NCBI GenBank assembly: GCA_963711255.1 | Contig: CAVQDO010000006.1 | Coordinates: 1-64,000 of the forward strand | Reading direction: 5' to 3' | DNA from: GCA-2746365 sp963711255 | GTDB lineage: Bacteria > Pseudomonadota > Gammaproteobacteria > SZUA-229 | Length of the DNA: 64,000 bases | Shown here: piece by piece, positions 43,930 to 54,144 of the stretch | Position numbering within the stretch: position 1 is the first letter of the stretch | How the letters are laid out: each line of letters starts with the position of its first letter | Position numbers and translations under genes: made by a program | The notes under the pieces: generated by a model | Seen by the model: the letters and a program-made list of their open reading frames with translations, nothing else | Databases searched by the model: none | Told to the model about the DNA's origin: nothing

Positions 43930-45933
43930 TTACAGAAGCAGGCCTATGGCAAACAGCATAAGCACACCAATAATCATGGCGAATGCATAGTGATAAAGCA
44001 TACCTGTTTGCGTGCGACGGGCGATACCGGCAAACCAGCCAACCAGCCTGGCAGAACCATTAACCAGTACACCATCGATAAAGCCTACATCGCCCACCTG
44101 CCATAAACGATTACCCAGTAAACGGCTGCCACCACCGAAAACGATTGAATTAAAATCATCAAAGTAATATTTACGGTCGAGCAAGTTGAAGATAAAAATG
44201 AAACGCTGCTTCAGGCTGGTCGCTATGTCCGGCTGCTTCATGTAAATAAACCATGCTGAGAAAACGCCCAGTGCTGCCAGGTAAAATGCCGGGCCAGCAA
44301 AACTATGTTCAACAAATGCCCAGGCACCGTGGAAATGCTTACCCACTTCAGCAAGACCGATGTGATGTTCAGCGATATAAATCGCACTGCCGAAATAATC
44401 ACCAAACAGCATATCGCCGATAGTAAAACCACCGATAAATACTGAAGGAATCGCCAACAGGATTAATGGCACCGTTACCACCCAGCCCGGCTCGTGCAAA
44501 TGTTCTTTGGTGTGTTTATCCATACGCTCTTTACCATGGAACACCAGGAAGAACATACGGAAAGAATAAAACGCGGTAATAAATACACCGGAGAGCACCG
44601 CCATATAGGCAAACTCGTGACCCGGAATAGTTGAATGATGTACCGCTTCAATAATGCTGTCTTTTGAAAAGAAGCCGGAAAAGCCGGGGAAACCAATCAA
44701 AGCCAGCGAACCAACCAGTGAGGTCCAGTAAGTAATCGGCAGGTATTTCTTCAGGCCGCCCATCTTGCGCATGTCCTGTTCGTGATGCATGGCAATAATC
44801 ACCGAACCCGCTGCGAGGAATAACAGCGCTTTAAAGAATGCGTGAGTCATTAGATGGAACACCGCAGCTGAATACGCCGAGGCACCCAGTGCAACCGTCA
44901 TGTAACCCAGTTGCGACAGAGTCGAATAAGCAACAACACGTTTAATATCATTCTGCACGATACCGATCAGGCCCATCAGGAAGGCAGTCAGCGAACCGAT
45001 GATGATGATAAAGCTGAGTGCAGCGTCAGACAGTTCAAACAGCGGTGACATGCGAGACACCATGAAAATACCGGCAGTCACCATGGTCGCCGCGTGGATC
45101 AGTGCAGAAATCGGTGTCGGGCCTTCCATTGAATCAGGCAGCCAGACATGCAGTGGAATTTGTGCTGACTTACCCATGGCACCAATAAATAACAGAATAC
45201 AGATTACGCTAACCACATTCCATTCAGAACCCGAGAAAATACTCATGGTTTGTGATGACATCGCATCCGCTTTGGCAAACACTTCGTAATAATCCAGGCT
45301 GCCGGAATACATAACGACCGCGGAAATACCCAGGATAAAACCAAAGTCACCGACACGGTTCACCAAAAACGCTTTCAGGTTTGCATACACCGCCGTTGGC
45401 CGCACCGACCAGAAACCAATCAGTAAATAAGAAACCAGGCCAACCGCTTCCCAGCCAAAGAACAGCTGCATGAAGTTATTGGACATCACCAGCATCAGCA
45501 TGGAGAAAGTAAACAACGAAATATAACTGAAGAAGCGCTGGTAGGAATTAGTTCCGGCAAGGCTTTCTTTCGGCCAGTTATGCAGATCATCCGCCATGTA
45601 ACCGATGGTGTAAATATGCACCATCAGTGAAACGCCGGTAACCACCGACATCATCATCACGGTCAGGTTATCAATCAGGAAACCGACTTCAAAGCGAATG
45701 CCGTCTGACACCATCCATTCGTAAACTGAATGGTTATAGGCCGGGGCACCATTCCAGACATGGTGATTCAGTGCCAGCAGAGATAATACAAAAGAAGTAC
45801 CAACACCTAATATGGTTACAGTATGCGCACCTTTACGGCCGATTTGCGCACCAAAAAACCCGGCTATAATCGCACCAAAAAGTGAAGCGAGCGGAATTCC
45901 TAAATAAAGTGTGCTCATAGACATGTCCATCAT
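43930..45933 (-). CDS. nuoL: NADH-quinone oxidoreductase subunit L
   Basis: A 667-residue distal antiporter-like subunit with about 16 hydrophobic helices and the C-terminal long amphipathic helix that runs along the membrane arm. Conserved: FFGWEAVGLVSYLLIGFW, QIPLHVWLPDSMEGPTPISA, and DIKRVVAYSTLSQLGYM, and in the middle HHEQDMRKMGGL. The start is 3 bp downstream of the nuoK stop. Length is typical (E. coli 613; alpha-type 650-700). Confidence 0.97.
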   Translation of the reverse strand: MMDMSMSTLYLGIPLASLFGAIIAGFFGAQIGRKGAHTVTILGVGTSFVLSLLALNHHVWNGAPAYNHSVYEWMVSDGIRFEVGFLIDNLTVMMMSVVTGVSLMVHIYTIGYMADDLHNWPKESLAGTNSYQRFFSYISLFTFSMLMLVMSNNFMQLFFGWEAVGLVSYLLIGFWSVRPTAVYANLKAFLVNRVGDFGFILGISAVVMYSGSLDYYEVFAKADAMSSQTMSIFSGSEWNVVSVICILLFIGAMGKSAQIPLHVWLPDSMEGPTPISALIHAATMVTAGIFMVSRMSPLFELSDAALSFIIIIGSLTAFLMGLIGIVQNDIKRVVAYSTLSQLGYMTVALGASAYSAAVFHLMTHAFFKALLFLAAGSVIIAMHHEQDMRKMGGLKKYLPITYWTSLVGSLALIGFPGFSGFFSKDSIIEAVHHSTIPGHEFAYMAVLSGVFITAFYSFRMFFLVFHGKERMDKHTKEHLHEPGWVVTVPLILLAIPSVFIGGFTIGDMLFGDYFGSAIYIAEHHIGLAEVGKHFHGAWAFVEHSFAGPAFYLAALGVFSAWFIYMKQPDIATSLKQRFIFIFNLLDRKYYFDDFNSIVFGGGSRLLGNRLWQVGDVGFIDGVLVNGSARLVGWFAGIARRTQTGMLYHYAFAMIIGVLMLFAIGLLL

Positions 45934-45935
45934 GC

Positions 45936-46253
45936 TTATCCTTTCAATGCGTCGAGTTCTTCGACATCAATCGTTCTACGGCTACGGAACAGGGTAACCA
46001 GTATCGCCAGGCCGATAGCCGCTTCAGCAGCAGCCACCGTCAGAATAAAGAAAACGAAAACCTGGCCAGCCGGATCATTCAGATAGTGCGAGAATGCAAT
46101 AAAATTAATATTTGCCGCCAGCAGCATTAATTCGATACACATCAGTAACACCACGATATTTTTTCTATTGAGGAAAATCCCGGCGACACTGATAGCAAAT
46201 AATATTGCTGCAAGGGTCAGGTAACTGGTTAAACCGATCATACTTGTTTCCAT
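45936..46253 (-). CDS. nuoK: NADH-quinone oxidoreductase subunit K
   Basis: A 105-residue subunit with three hydrophobic helices and the two Glu residues needed for proton transfer, in CIELMLLAANINF and AAAEAAIGLAI. The ATG at 46253 has an AGAGGTG site inside the end of nuoJ and overlaps its stop (TAATG), so it is preferred over the second Met four codons later. Confidence 0.97.
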   Translation of the reverse strand: METSMIGLTSYLTLAAILFAISVAGIFLNRKNIVVLLMCIELMLLAANINFIAFSHYLNDPAGQVFVFFILTVAAAEAAIGLAILVTLFRSRRTIDVEELDALKG

Positions 46254-46867
46254 TACTTGAGCACCTCTGAATCTGACTCAATAATTTTAAGACGGTCATT
46301 ACGTTTAACTTTTATCTGGTTAGCCGGCGTCTGGTATTTAGTCTTAGGCCGTTTGCGCAGTGTTAATGTTATTGCCGCGATAATAGCGACCAGCAGAATA
46401 ACTGCCGCAATTTCAAACGCCAGCACATAATCGGTATAAAGTATTTCGCCCAGTGCTTCGGTATTACTGTAATCCGCCGCATGCTTCACTGCTTTATCCA
46501 GTGACGGGATACCCATTACATCAGGACCGACAGGTCCGACCACGTAGATCATCACCGCCAGCATCAACAAGGCAAACAATATGCCAACTGGCAAATAGCC
46601 AACAAAACCTTCTCGCATTTTTGCAATATTGATATCCAGCATCATCACTACAAACAGGAACAGCACCATGACCGCACCGACATAAACCAGTACTAGTGTA
46701 ATCGCTAAAAACTCCGCTTCCAGCATTAACCAGATTGCCGAGCAGCTAAAAAATGTCAACACCAGGAACAATACTGAATGCACCGGGTTTTTCGAGGCAA
46801 CCACACCTAATGCTGAGGCAATAACAACGCCGGCAAAAGCAAAAAATAAAAAATCAGTTATTGTCAT
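46253..46867 (-). CDS. nuoJ: NADH-quinone oxidoreductase subunit J
   Basis: A 204-residue membrane subunit with five helices; the third carries the pi-bulge segment VLVYVGAVMVLFLFVVMMLDI, which moves during coupling. NPVHSVLFLVLTF is the family start. The C-terminal tail is basic and cytoplasmic. It overlaps nuoK by one base and follows nuoI by 33 bp. Confidence 0.96.
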   Translation of the reverse strand: MTITDFLFFAFAGVVIASALGVVASKNPVHSVLFLVLTFFSCSAIWLMLEAEFLAITLVLVYVGAVMVLFLFVVMMLDINIAKMREGFVGYLPVGILFALLMLAVMIYVVGPVGPDVMGIPSLDKAVKHAADYSNTEALGEILYTDYVLAFEIAAVILLVAIIAAITLTLRKRPKTKYQTPANQIKVKRNDRLKIIESDSEVLK

Positions 46868-46900
46868 TTTTAATTAATCCTGTTCAGCTCAGCTAGTAGA

Positions 46901-47389
46901 CTAGCGATAAGGCGCATCAGCCTGTTTATTGGCAGCAATCTCTGCTTCATATTTGTCACCGATTTCCAGCAACATTTCTTTCGTCATCACCTGTTTACCG
47001 TGCTCTTCAAAGTGATATTCGAAAATATGGGTTTCCACAATGGAATCCACCGGGCAGGCTTCTTCACAAAAGCCGCAATAAATACATTTGAATAAATCAA
47101 TGTCGTAACGCGTGGTACGACGGGTACCGTCTTCACGTTCTTCGGAATCTATGGTGATTGCCAGTGCCGGACAAACCGCTTCACATAATTTACAGGCAAT
47201 ACAGCGCTCTTCACCATTGGCATAGCGACGCAGTGCATGCAGCCCGCGAAAACGCGGAGACATCGGTGTTTTTTCTTCCGGGTACTGAACCGTGATTTTT
47301 GGTGCGAACAGGTATTTACCGGTAACGCTTAAGCCTTTCAGCAACTCAAAAAAGGTGAAACTCTTAATAAAATGCTTTATAGAATTCAT
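46901..47389 (-). CDS. nuoI: NADH-quinone oxidoreductase subunit I
   Basis: A 162-residue ferredoxin-like subunit with two [4Fe-4S] clusters (N6a and N6b), CIACKLCEAVCP and CIYCGFCEEACP, at the entry to the membrane arm. The start is the ATG at 47389 with GGGGT in front; the open frame extends to 47440 inside nuoH but that part is not conserved. The N-terminal part FTFFELLKGLSVTGKYLF is the amphipathic anchor. Confidence 0.97.
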   Translation of the reverse strand: MNSIKHFIKSFTFFELLKGLSVTGKYLFAPKITVQYPEEKTPMSPRFRGLHALRRYANGEERCIACKLCEAVCPALAITIDSEEREDGTRRTTRYDIDLFKCIYCGFCEEACPVDSIVETHIFEYHFEEHGKQVMTKEMLLEIGDKYEAEIAANKQADAPYR

Positions 47390-47399
47390 ATCGCTACCC

Positions 47400-48488
47400 C
47401 TACACTCCGCCTGCAACAGCCCATGGGCCGACTTCAGCAACGACCATTACTGCTTCAACAAACAGCCAGACAATAGTTACCGGAATAAATACTTTCCACC
47501 CCAGGCGCATGATCTGGTCATAACGATAACGCGGGAAGGTGGCACGGAACCAGAGGAAGCAGAAGGCAAATATGCACGCCTTGGCAAAGAACCAGAATAA
47601 ACTGGTGGCACCTAACCAGTGTCCGGCTTCGACCATGCCTTCAAATGGTGACAGCCAGCCGCCAAGAAACATTAATGCGGTTAATGAAGAAATTAAAATG
47701 ATATTGGCGTATTCCGCGAGGAAGAACACGGCAAATGCCATGCCTGAGTACTCGACGTGGAAACCGGCAACAATTTCTGATTCACCTTCAGCGACATCAA
47801 ACGGTGCACGGTTAGTTTCCGCAACACCGGAAATAAAATAGACAAAAAACAGAGGCAGTAATGGCCAGATATACCAGCTCGATATGCCGCCCGCCTGGCC
47901 TTCAACAATGTCGCCCATGTTCAGACTACCACTCGCCATGAGTACACCAACCAGGGCAAAACCCATGGCAATTTCATAAGCAACAATTTGCGCACCAACA
48001 CGCAATGAACTCAAAATAGCGTATTTGGAATTCGACGCCCAACCGGCAATAATAACGCCGTATACACCGATAGAAGTCAGCGCCAGAACATAGAGCAAGC
48101 CGGCATTAACATCGGCCAGCACCATGCCACGATCAAACGGAATGACCGCCCAGGCGGCAAGTGCAGGCATAATCGATAAAATCGGTGCGATCAAAAACAG
48201 AAACTTGTCCGATTTGGTTGGAATAATTACTTCCTTGAACAGCAGTTTCATGGCATCCGCAATCGGCTGCAACCAGCCCCGGAAACCCACACGGTTAGGC
48301 CCAATACGAATCTGCATGTAGCCAATTATCTTACGCTCGGCGTAAGTGATATAGGCAACACAAAGCATCAGCGGCAATAAAATCAATATAATCTTGCCCA
48401 GGATTAAAAACAGGGTCTGCCAGTCCGCCGGAAACCAGTTCCATAGATCGAGACCGAAGGCGATCAAATTATCCATTATCTCACTCAT
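47400..48488 (-). CDS. nuoH: NADH-quinone oxidoreductase subunit H
   Basis: A 362-residue subunit with eight or nine helices that, with NuoB and NuoD, forms the quinone chamber. Typical parts are YAERKIIGYMQIRIGPNRVG, AETNRAPFDVAEGESEIVAGF (Glu-rich loop) and RATFPRYRYDQIM. The start overlaps the nuoG stop by four bases, showing coupling. Confidence 0.97.
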   Translation of the reverse strand: MSEIMDNLIAFGLDLWNWFPADWQTLFLILGKIILILLPLMLCVAYITYAERKIIGYMQIRIGPNRVGFRGWLQPIADAMKLLFKEVIIPTKSDKFLFLIAPILSIMPALAAWAVIPFDRGMVLADVNAGLLYVLALTSIGVYGVIIAGWASNSKYAILSSLRVGAQIVAYEIAMGFALVGVLMASGSLNMGDIVEGQAGGISSWYIWPLLPLFFVYFISGVAETNRAPFDVAEGESEIVAGFHVEYSGMAFAVFFLAEYANIILISSLTALMFLGGWLSPFEGMVEAGHWLGATSLFWFFAKACIFAFCFLWFRATFPRYRYDQIMRLGWKVFIPVTIVWLFVEAVMVVAEVGPWAVAGGV

Positions 48489-51007
48489 GCGTTCGCTGCC
48501 TCTACCATTACCGCTTTAATTGTCACTTCATCAAATGCCGAACCGAGTATTTCATTACCTTCAACAGCCGAAGGAATCCACGCCGATGCATCAGGCACAG
48601 TATCATCAGCTACCAGGGTTAAAGTCATATTAACGTTACCCTGTTCAACCGTAACCATGCTCGCGTTGCCAAGACCCAGACGTTCAATTTCTGCACTGTT
48701 TAAACGTACACACATGGTTTGCCGGTCAACGGTTTCCTGCAGTGAAGCGGCGCGGCGAACAACGGCATCAGTGGCGTACATCGGAACATCTGAAGAACGG
48801 TGGATGCCATTTGCTGCCTTGATCTTGATTGCTGCAACGGCTGCATGGTCAATCGCATTGGATAATTCGATAGCTTCACATTGCGAACGCAGTTCATTCT
48901 TTACATCTTGCGACGAAAGATAATCAAAACCGTCAACATCAGAAAGATTGGCCAGTACCCGCAGTATTTTCCAGGCTGGACGGGCACCGCCTTTCGGCTC
49001 GAGCACACCCTTGAAACTTTGCCAGAAGCCTTCGGCATTCACATAGCTGCCCGAAGTTTCCATTAAGCCGGCCGCCGGTAACATAACATCAGCAAGCTGC
49101 TTCACAGAGGCAGAACTATAAGCAGAAACAGAAACCACGAAGTCCGCCTCATCTAATGTTGCCATCAGTGCTTTGGCATCAATCGCATCGGTATCCGGTT
49201 CGATATTTAACAATAAACAGGCCGCCAGTTTTTCTGAGTAAAGCTCGGCAACATTTTTTCCGCTAACAGCATCGGCAGAACCGCCCGTTCCACGGTGAGG
49301 TACCGCACCTGCCAGCCATGCACCGGCGGCATTACAGCCATCGGTCAAATAACCAAAGCTACTGCCTGTTTCGCTTGCAATGGCTTCGGCCAGGGCGCGA
49401 AGTGCAGAAAACTGCGGATGCATATGGGCTATATTTCCCAGTAATACGGTTGCAGATTCAGCATCGTTCAACTGTTGCGCTATCGCTGTGTGTGATGCGC
49501 CGCTATCAGCAGCTGAAACCGCAGCCGACAGGCTGGCCGGAACAACGTTACCACTTAAGCTGAAAGCAGCCGCAGCAATCGCGGCAAGCTCGGCCACCAT
49601 GTTCTGTTGCGCAACCGCAATATTATTAGCGACCGGGAAATTAAAATCGTATTCGCGTGTATTCAGAAAAGAAATCTGCGCGTTATTGTTTACCGCGGCC
49701 TTGCGTAAACGAAGATTGGCAATCGGCTGTTCTTTACGAACGTTTGAGCCAACCAGTAAAGCAGCATTCAGCTTTTCCAGTTGTGCGATATCCTGACCCA
49801 GCCAGGGCATAACCGGCGCGAGATCCTGGTCAGAGAAATCTGTCTGGCGCAGACGGAAATCAATATTGCCGCTGCCCAGTCCGCGCATTAGTTTTTGCGC
49901 CAAATACAGTTCTTCCAGTGTTGAATTAGCTGAAACCAGCGCCGCCATTTCAGCGTTCGCTACTTCAGCAGCTTCGGCCTCAACTGCTTCTTCTTTATCA
50001 GCATCGGCATCTGTATTTCCGTCTGCGGCTTCTTCGGCATCAGCGGCTTCCTGCTCAGCTATAAGCTGTGCAGATTTTAAATCAGCAACAGCCTTGAATT
50101 TATCAGCAACCAGTTTCAGTGCTTCATCCCAGTTGGCGGCCTGCCACTGGCCGTCACGTTTAATCATTGGCGTGGTTAAACGGTCTTCCGTGTCGACCCC
50201 TTCATAACTGAAACGGTCACGATCGGATAACCAGACTTCGTTAATCGCCTCATTTTCGCAAGGTACAACACGAATCACTTCACCGCGTAAAGTGTGTGCA
50301 TAGACATTTGAACCAATGCAATCGTGTGCAGCAATGGTTTTATGCTGAACCATCTCCCAGGCACGGGCTGCGTAACGCGAAGGTTTTGCGGTTAATGCAC
50401 CAACAGGACAAACATCGATAGCGTTACCTGACATTTCCGAATTAACACACTCATCAACAAAGGTTGAAATCAGGGCATTCTCACCACGGCCAGTCATACC
50501 CAGTTCGCGCATACCGGCAATTTCACGGCCAAAACGCACGCAACGTGTACAGTGAATACAGCGGGTCAGTTCTGTCTCAATCAGCGGACCGATATTTTTA
50601 TCAAAAACAACACGCTTGGTTTCTACGTATTGCGATACGTCCTGGCCATAAGCAACAGCAACATCCTGCAGTTCACACTCACCGCCCTGGTCACAGATCG
50701 GGCAATCCAGCGGGTGATTAATCAGCAGGAACTCCATCACTGACTTTTGCGCATCTTTGGCGTATTTTGAATGCGTATGTACGACCATGCCATCCATAAC
50801 CGGTGTGGCACAGGCAGGCAATGGCTTGGGCGCTTTTTCAACTTCGACCAGGCACATGCGGCAGTTTGCCGCGATCGCTAATTTTTTGTGGTAACAGAAA
50901 CGCGGCACTTTTATGTTTTGCGCATCAGTCACTTCAATCAGCATGGCTCCCTTTGGCGCCTGCACTTCCTGACCGTCTACTGTAATTGTTACGAATTCTT
51001 CAGACAT
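48485..51007 (-). CDS. nuoG: NADH-quinone oxidoreductase subunit G with an acidic insertion
   Basis: The 840-residue iron-sulfur subunit carrying N1b (Cys38, 49, 52, 66), N5 (His98, Cys102, 105, 111) and N4 (Cys150, 153, 156, 200). The N7 site of the E. coli type is absent; the corresponding segment reads HDCIGSNVYAHT, as in the mitochondrial type. The C-terminal molybdopterin-like domain has lost its cofactor role. An Ala/Glu/Asp-rich, low-complexity insertion at residues about 312-356 (AEQEAADAEEAADGN...) interrupts the domain before NSTLEELYLAQKLMRGLGSGN. Most relatives lack it as far as I recall. Confidence 0.95.
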   Translation of the reverse strand: MSEEFVTITVDGQEVQAPKGAMLIEVTDAQNIKVPRFCYHKKLAIAANCRMCLVEVEKAPKPLPACATPVMDGMVVHTHSKYAKDAQKSVMEFLLINHPLDCPICDQGGECELQDVAVAYGQDVSQYVETKRVVFDKNIGPLIETELTRCIHCTRCVRFGREIAGMRELGMTGRGENALISTFVDECVNSEMSGNAIDVCPVGALTAKPSRYAARAWEMVQHKTIAAHDCIGSNVYAHTLRGEVIRVVPCENEAINEVWLSDRDRFSYEGVDTEDRLTTPMIKRDGQWQAANWDEALKLVADKFKAVADLKSAQLIAEQEAADAEEAADGNTDADADKEEAVEAEAAEVANAEMAALVSANSTLEELYLAQKLMRGLGSGNIDFRLRQTDFSDQDLAPVMPWLGQDIAQLEKLNAALLVGSNVRKEQPIANLRLRKAAVNNNAQISFLNTREYDFNFPVANNIAVAQQNMVAELAAIAAAAFSLSGNVVPASLSAAVSAADSGASHTAIAQQLNDAESATVLLGNIAHMHPQFSALRALAEAIASETGSSFGYLTDGCNAAGAWLAGAVPHRGTGGSADAVSGKNVAELYSEKLAACLLLNIEPDTDAIDAKALMATLDEADFVVSVSAYSSASVKQLADVMLPAAGLMETSGSYVNAEGFWQSFKGVLEPKGGARPAWKILRVLANLSDVDGFDYLSSQDVKNELRSQCEAIELSNAIDHAAVAAIKIKAANGIHRSSDVPMYATDAVVRRAASLQETVDRQTMCVRLNSAEIERLGLGNASMVTVEQGNVNMTLTLVADDTVPDASAWIPSAVEGNEILGSAFDEVTIKAVMVEAANA

Positions 51008-51032
51008 AATATTTTTTTATCCGCAAATAATC

Positions 51033-52364
51033 TCAGGCAGCCTTAATCATGCTGTGTTTATGCTCAACATAATATTCAAATTCGTGGCGAAAGTGTTTCA
51101 GAAAACTGCGCACCGGCATCGCCGCAGCATCACCCAGCGCACAAATGGTTCTGCCTTCTATTTTACTGGCAACATCATCCAGTTTATCGAGGTCAGCCAT
51201 GGTGCCCTTGCCCTCAACAATACGCGTCAGCATACGGTATAACCAGCCGGTGCCTTCACGGCAGGGAGTACACTGGCCACAGGATTCTGAAAAATAGAAC
51301 TGTGATATACGGCGCAGCGCCTGCACCATGTCAGTGGTTTCATCCATTACGATAACCGCACCGGAACCCAGCATAGAGCCGGCGGCAACCACGGAGTCAT
51401 AATCCATATTGGCCTGCATCATGATATCGCCAGGAACAACAGGAACCGATGAACCGCCTGGAATAACGGCTTTTAACTGGCGGCCGTCTTTTACACCACC
51501 GGCCATTTTCAGCAGATCGGCAAATGATGTACCCATAGGCACTTCAAAGTTGCCTGGTTTGTTAACGTGGCCGGAAACAGAAAACAGTTTCACGCCACCG
51601 CTGTTTGGTATACCTAAATTCTGGAACCATTCACCACCGTTGCGCATAATTGCAGGGATCGATGACAGTGTTTCGGTATTATTGATCGTAGTCGGTTTGC
51701 CATAGAGGCCAAAGTTAGCCGGAAACGGCGGTTTAAAACGTGGCAGACCGCGCTTACCTTCCAGTGAATTTAACAGCGCGGTTTCTTCGCCGCAGATGTA
51801 GGCGCCGGCGCCCAGTGAAGCGTGCAGATCGATACTGACATCGCTGCCTAAAATATTCTCACCCAGCAGGCCTTTGTCATACGCTTCTTTTAATGCCTGT
51901 TTGAAATGAATCGCCGGCTCGTCCATAAACTCGCCGCGCATATAGTTATAACCAGCGGTAGCACCCATGGCGTAACAGCCAATAGCCATACCTTCAACCA
52001 GTGCATGCGGGTTATAGCGCAGAATTTCGCGGTCTTTACAGGTGCCGGGTTCGCTTTCATCCGAATTACACACCAGGTATTTCTGTACCGGTGCCGTACG
52101 CGGCATAAAGCTCCACTTCAGGCCGGTAGGAAAACCTGCACCACCGCGGCCACGCAGGCCGGACTTTTTAATTTCTTCAACCACATCTTCCGGCGAAATT
52201 TTTTCTTTAAGAATTTTTCGCCAGGCCTCGTAGCCACCGGTTTTCAGGTAGTTTTCGTAGGACCAGGGTGTATCCTCAAACTGCAGTGTGGCAAAACACA
52301 CCTGCTCGTTTTTGGTATTAACCATTGGTTTGGTCACTTCAGGTTTCACAGTGGGTGCAGACAT
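51033..52364 (-). CDS. nuoF: NADH-quinone oxidoreductase subunit F
   Basis: The 443-residue NADH dehydrogenase subunit with FMN and the N3 cluster. NADH/FMN motifs: GLRGRGGAGFPTGLKW, CNSDESEPGTCKDRE and AYICGEETALLNSLEG; N3 ligands: ESCGQCTPCREGTGW and a downstream Cys in GRTICALGDAA. Electron entry point of complex I. It lies 8 bp after nuoE. Confidence 0.98.
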   Translation of the reverse strand: MSAPTVKPEVTKPMVNTKNEQVCFATLQFEDTPWSYENYLKTGGYEAWRKILKEKISPEDVVEEIKKSGLRGRGGAGFPTGLKWSFMPRTAPVQKYLVCNSDESEPGTCKDREILRYNPHALVEGMAIGCYAMGATAGYNYMRGEFMDEPAIHFKQALKEAYDKGLLGENILGSDVSIDLHASLGAGAYICGEETALLNSLEGKRGLPRFKPPFPANFGLYGKPTTINNTETLSSIPAIMRNGGEWFQNLGIPNSGGVKLFSVSGHVNKPGNFEVPMGTSFADLLKMAGGVKDGRQLKAVIPGGSSVPVVPGDIMMQANMDYDSVVAAGSMLGSGAVIVMDETTDMVQALRRISQFYFSESCGQCTPCREGTGWLYRMLTRIVEGKGTMADLDKLDDVASKIEGRTICALGDAAAMPVRSFLKHFRHEFEYYVEHKHSMIKAA

Positions 52365-52372
52365 AAGACCGA

Positions 52373-52891
52373 TTACTCCAGAGCATCCAGAATCTCATCC
52401 ACTTTTTCAGGAGTAAGATTTTCATAATAAACATGGTTAACCTGCATCATCGGGCCGCCGGCGCAGGCCGCCAGGCACTCTTCTTCTTTTTTCAGATAGA
52501 TGCGGCCATCATCAGTGCTCTCACCCAGTTTAATACCGAGTTTGCTTTCCACATGGTCAACGATAGTCTGTGACCCCATCAGCATGCAGCTGATATTGGT
52601 ACAGATCGCAATATTATTGCGCGCCACCGGTTTCAGCTCGTACATCGAGTAAAAACTGGCGACTTCGTAAACTTCAATTTTCGCCAGCCCCAGGTAATCG
52701 GCAACAGCGGTCATTAACTCGTCGGTTAAAAAGCCCTTGTTTTCGTGCTGCACGACATTAAGCGCACCCAGCAATGCAGACTTTTTCTGCTCAGCCGGAA
52801 AATGCGACACTAGCTCATCAATCTCTTCTCGCGCATGCGCAGACAGTGACGGTATTACTTCGACCTTGATAGTTGTAGTTGTAGCAGTCAT
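52373..52891 (-). CDS. nuoE: NADH-quinone oxidoreductase subunit E
   Basis: A 172-residue thioredoxin-fold subunit with the [2Fe-2S] cluster N1a bound by Cys in CTNISCMLMG and EECLAACAGGPMM. YELKPVARNNIAIC precedes the first pair. Start ATG shares its first base with the nuoD stop. N1a may tune the flavin site. Confidence 0.97.
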   Translation of the reverse strand: MTATTTTIKVEVIPSLSAHAREEIDELVSHFPAEQKKSALLGALNVVQHENKGFLTDELMTAVADYLGLAKIEVYEVASFYSMYELKPVARNNIAICTNISCMLMGSQTIVDHVESKLGIKLGESTDDGRIYLKKEEECLAACAGGPMMQVNHVYYENLTPEKVDEILDALE

Positions 52892-54144
52892 TAACGATCA
52901 ACCTCGCCAAACACGATATCCTGCGTACCAATGATGGCAACCACATCAGCCAGCATGTGGCCACTGACCATTTCATCGAGTGCAGACAGGTGCACAAAAC
53001 CGGGTGCACGAATTTTTAAACGATAGGGTTTATTAGCACCATCCGATACCAGGTAACAGCCAAACTCACCCTTGGGATGCTCAACCGCAGCGTAAGCCTC
53101 GCCTTCGGGCAGGCAAAAGCCTTCGGTAAATAATTTGAAATGGTGAATCAATGATTCCATGTCGGCTTTCATGCCTTCACGTTTTGGCGGCGCGATTTTC
53201 TGATTATCGACAATAACCGGGCCATCATTTTCACGCAGCCATTCAATACATTGTTTGATAATACGGTTTGACTCACGCATTTCCTGAATGCGTACCAGGT
53301 AACGATCGTAACAGTCACCGTTGGTACCGACAGGTATATCAAATTTCATGCGGTCATAAACTTCGTAAGGCTGTTTCTTGCGCAGATCCCAGGCAATACC
53401 CGAACCACGAATCATCGGACCGGTAAAACCCAGCGCCATGGCACGTTCCGGAGAAACAATACCGATATCAACGGTACGCTGTTTCCAGATGCGGTTATCG
53501 GTTAGCAGGGTTTCATACTCGTCAACATAACCCGGGAAACGATTGGTAAAGTCTTCCAGGAAGTCGAGCAATGAACCTTCACGATTTTCATTCAGTTTGT
53601 TGACTTCACGCTGGCTGTGCCATTTTGATTTTTTATAATGCGGCATGGTGTCGGGCAAATCACGCGCCACACCGCCGGGACGGTAGTAGGTTGCATGCAG
53701 GCGCGCACCGGAAACGGCTTCGTAGCAGTCCATTAAATCTTCGCGTTCACGGAAAGCATAAAGGAACATGGTCATGGCACCAACGTCCAGCGCATGCGCA
53801 CCAATCCATAACAGGTGATTCAAAATACGGGTCACTTCATCGAACATTACGCGAATATATTGCGCACGTTCCGGCACCTGGATATTCATCAGGTTTTCCA
53901 TTGCCATGACGTAACCGTGCTCATTACACATCATTGATACGTAATCCAGGCGATCCATATAACCGATACTCTGGTTATAGGGCTTGGACTCCGCCAGCTT
54001 TTCGGTAGCGCGGTGCAATAAACCGACATGCGGATCGGCACGTTCGATAACTTCACCATCCATTTCCAGCACCAGGCGCAGTACGCCATGGGCAGCCGGA
54101 TGCTGCGGCCCAAAGTTTAATGTATAGTTACGAATTTCAGGCAT
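52891..54144 (-). CDS. nuoD: NADH-quinone oxidoreductase subunit D
   Basis: The 417-residue 49-kDa subunit, derived from hydrogenase large subunit, forming the quinone site with His and Tyr. Start ATG at 54144 (GGAG in front) gives MPEIRNYTLNFGPQHPAAHGVLR, the standard N-terminus; the frame continues five codons into nuoC. Other markers: DPHVGLLHRATEKLAE, YNQSIGYMDRLDYVSMM and the C-terminal IGTQDIVFGEVDR. It overlaps the end of nuoC by 8 bases. nuoC and nuoD are separate genes, unlike the NuoCD fusion of Enterobacteria and Pseudomonas. Confidence 0.98.
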   Translation of the reverse strand: MPEIRNYTLNFGPQHPAAHGVLRLVLEMDGEVIERADPHVGLLHRATEKLAESKPYNQSIGYMDRLDYVSMMCNEHGYVMAMENLMNIQVPERAQYIRVMFDEVTRILNHLLWIGAHALDVGAMTMFLYAFREREDLMDCYEAVSGARLHATYYRPGGVARDLPDTMPHYKKSKWHSQREVNKLNENREGSLLDFLEDFTNRFPGYVDEYETLLTDNRIWKQRTVDIGIVSPERAMALGFTGPMIRGSGIAWDLRKKQPYEVYDRMKFDIPVGTNGDCYDRYLVRIQEMRESNRIIKQCIEWLRENDGPVIVDNQKIAPPKREGMKADMESLIHHFKLFTEGFCLPEGEAYAAVEHPKGEFGCYLVSDGANKPYRLKIRAPGFVHLSALDEMVSGHMLADVVAIIGTQDIVFGEVDR

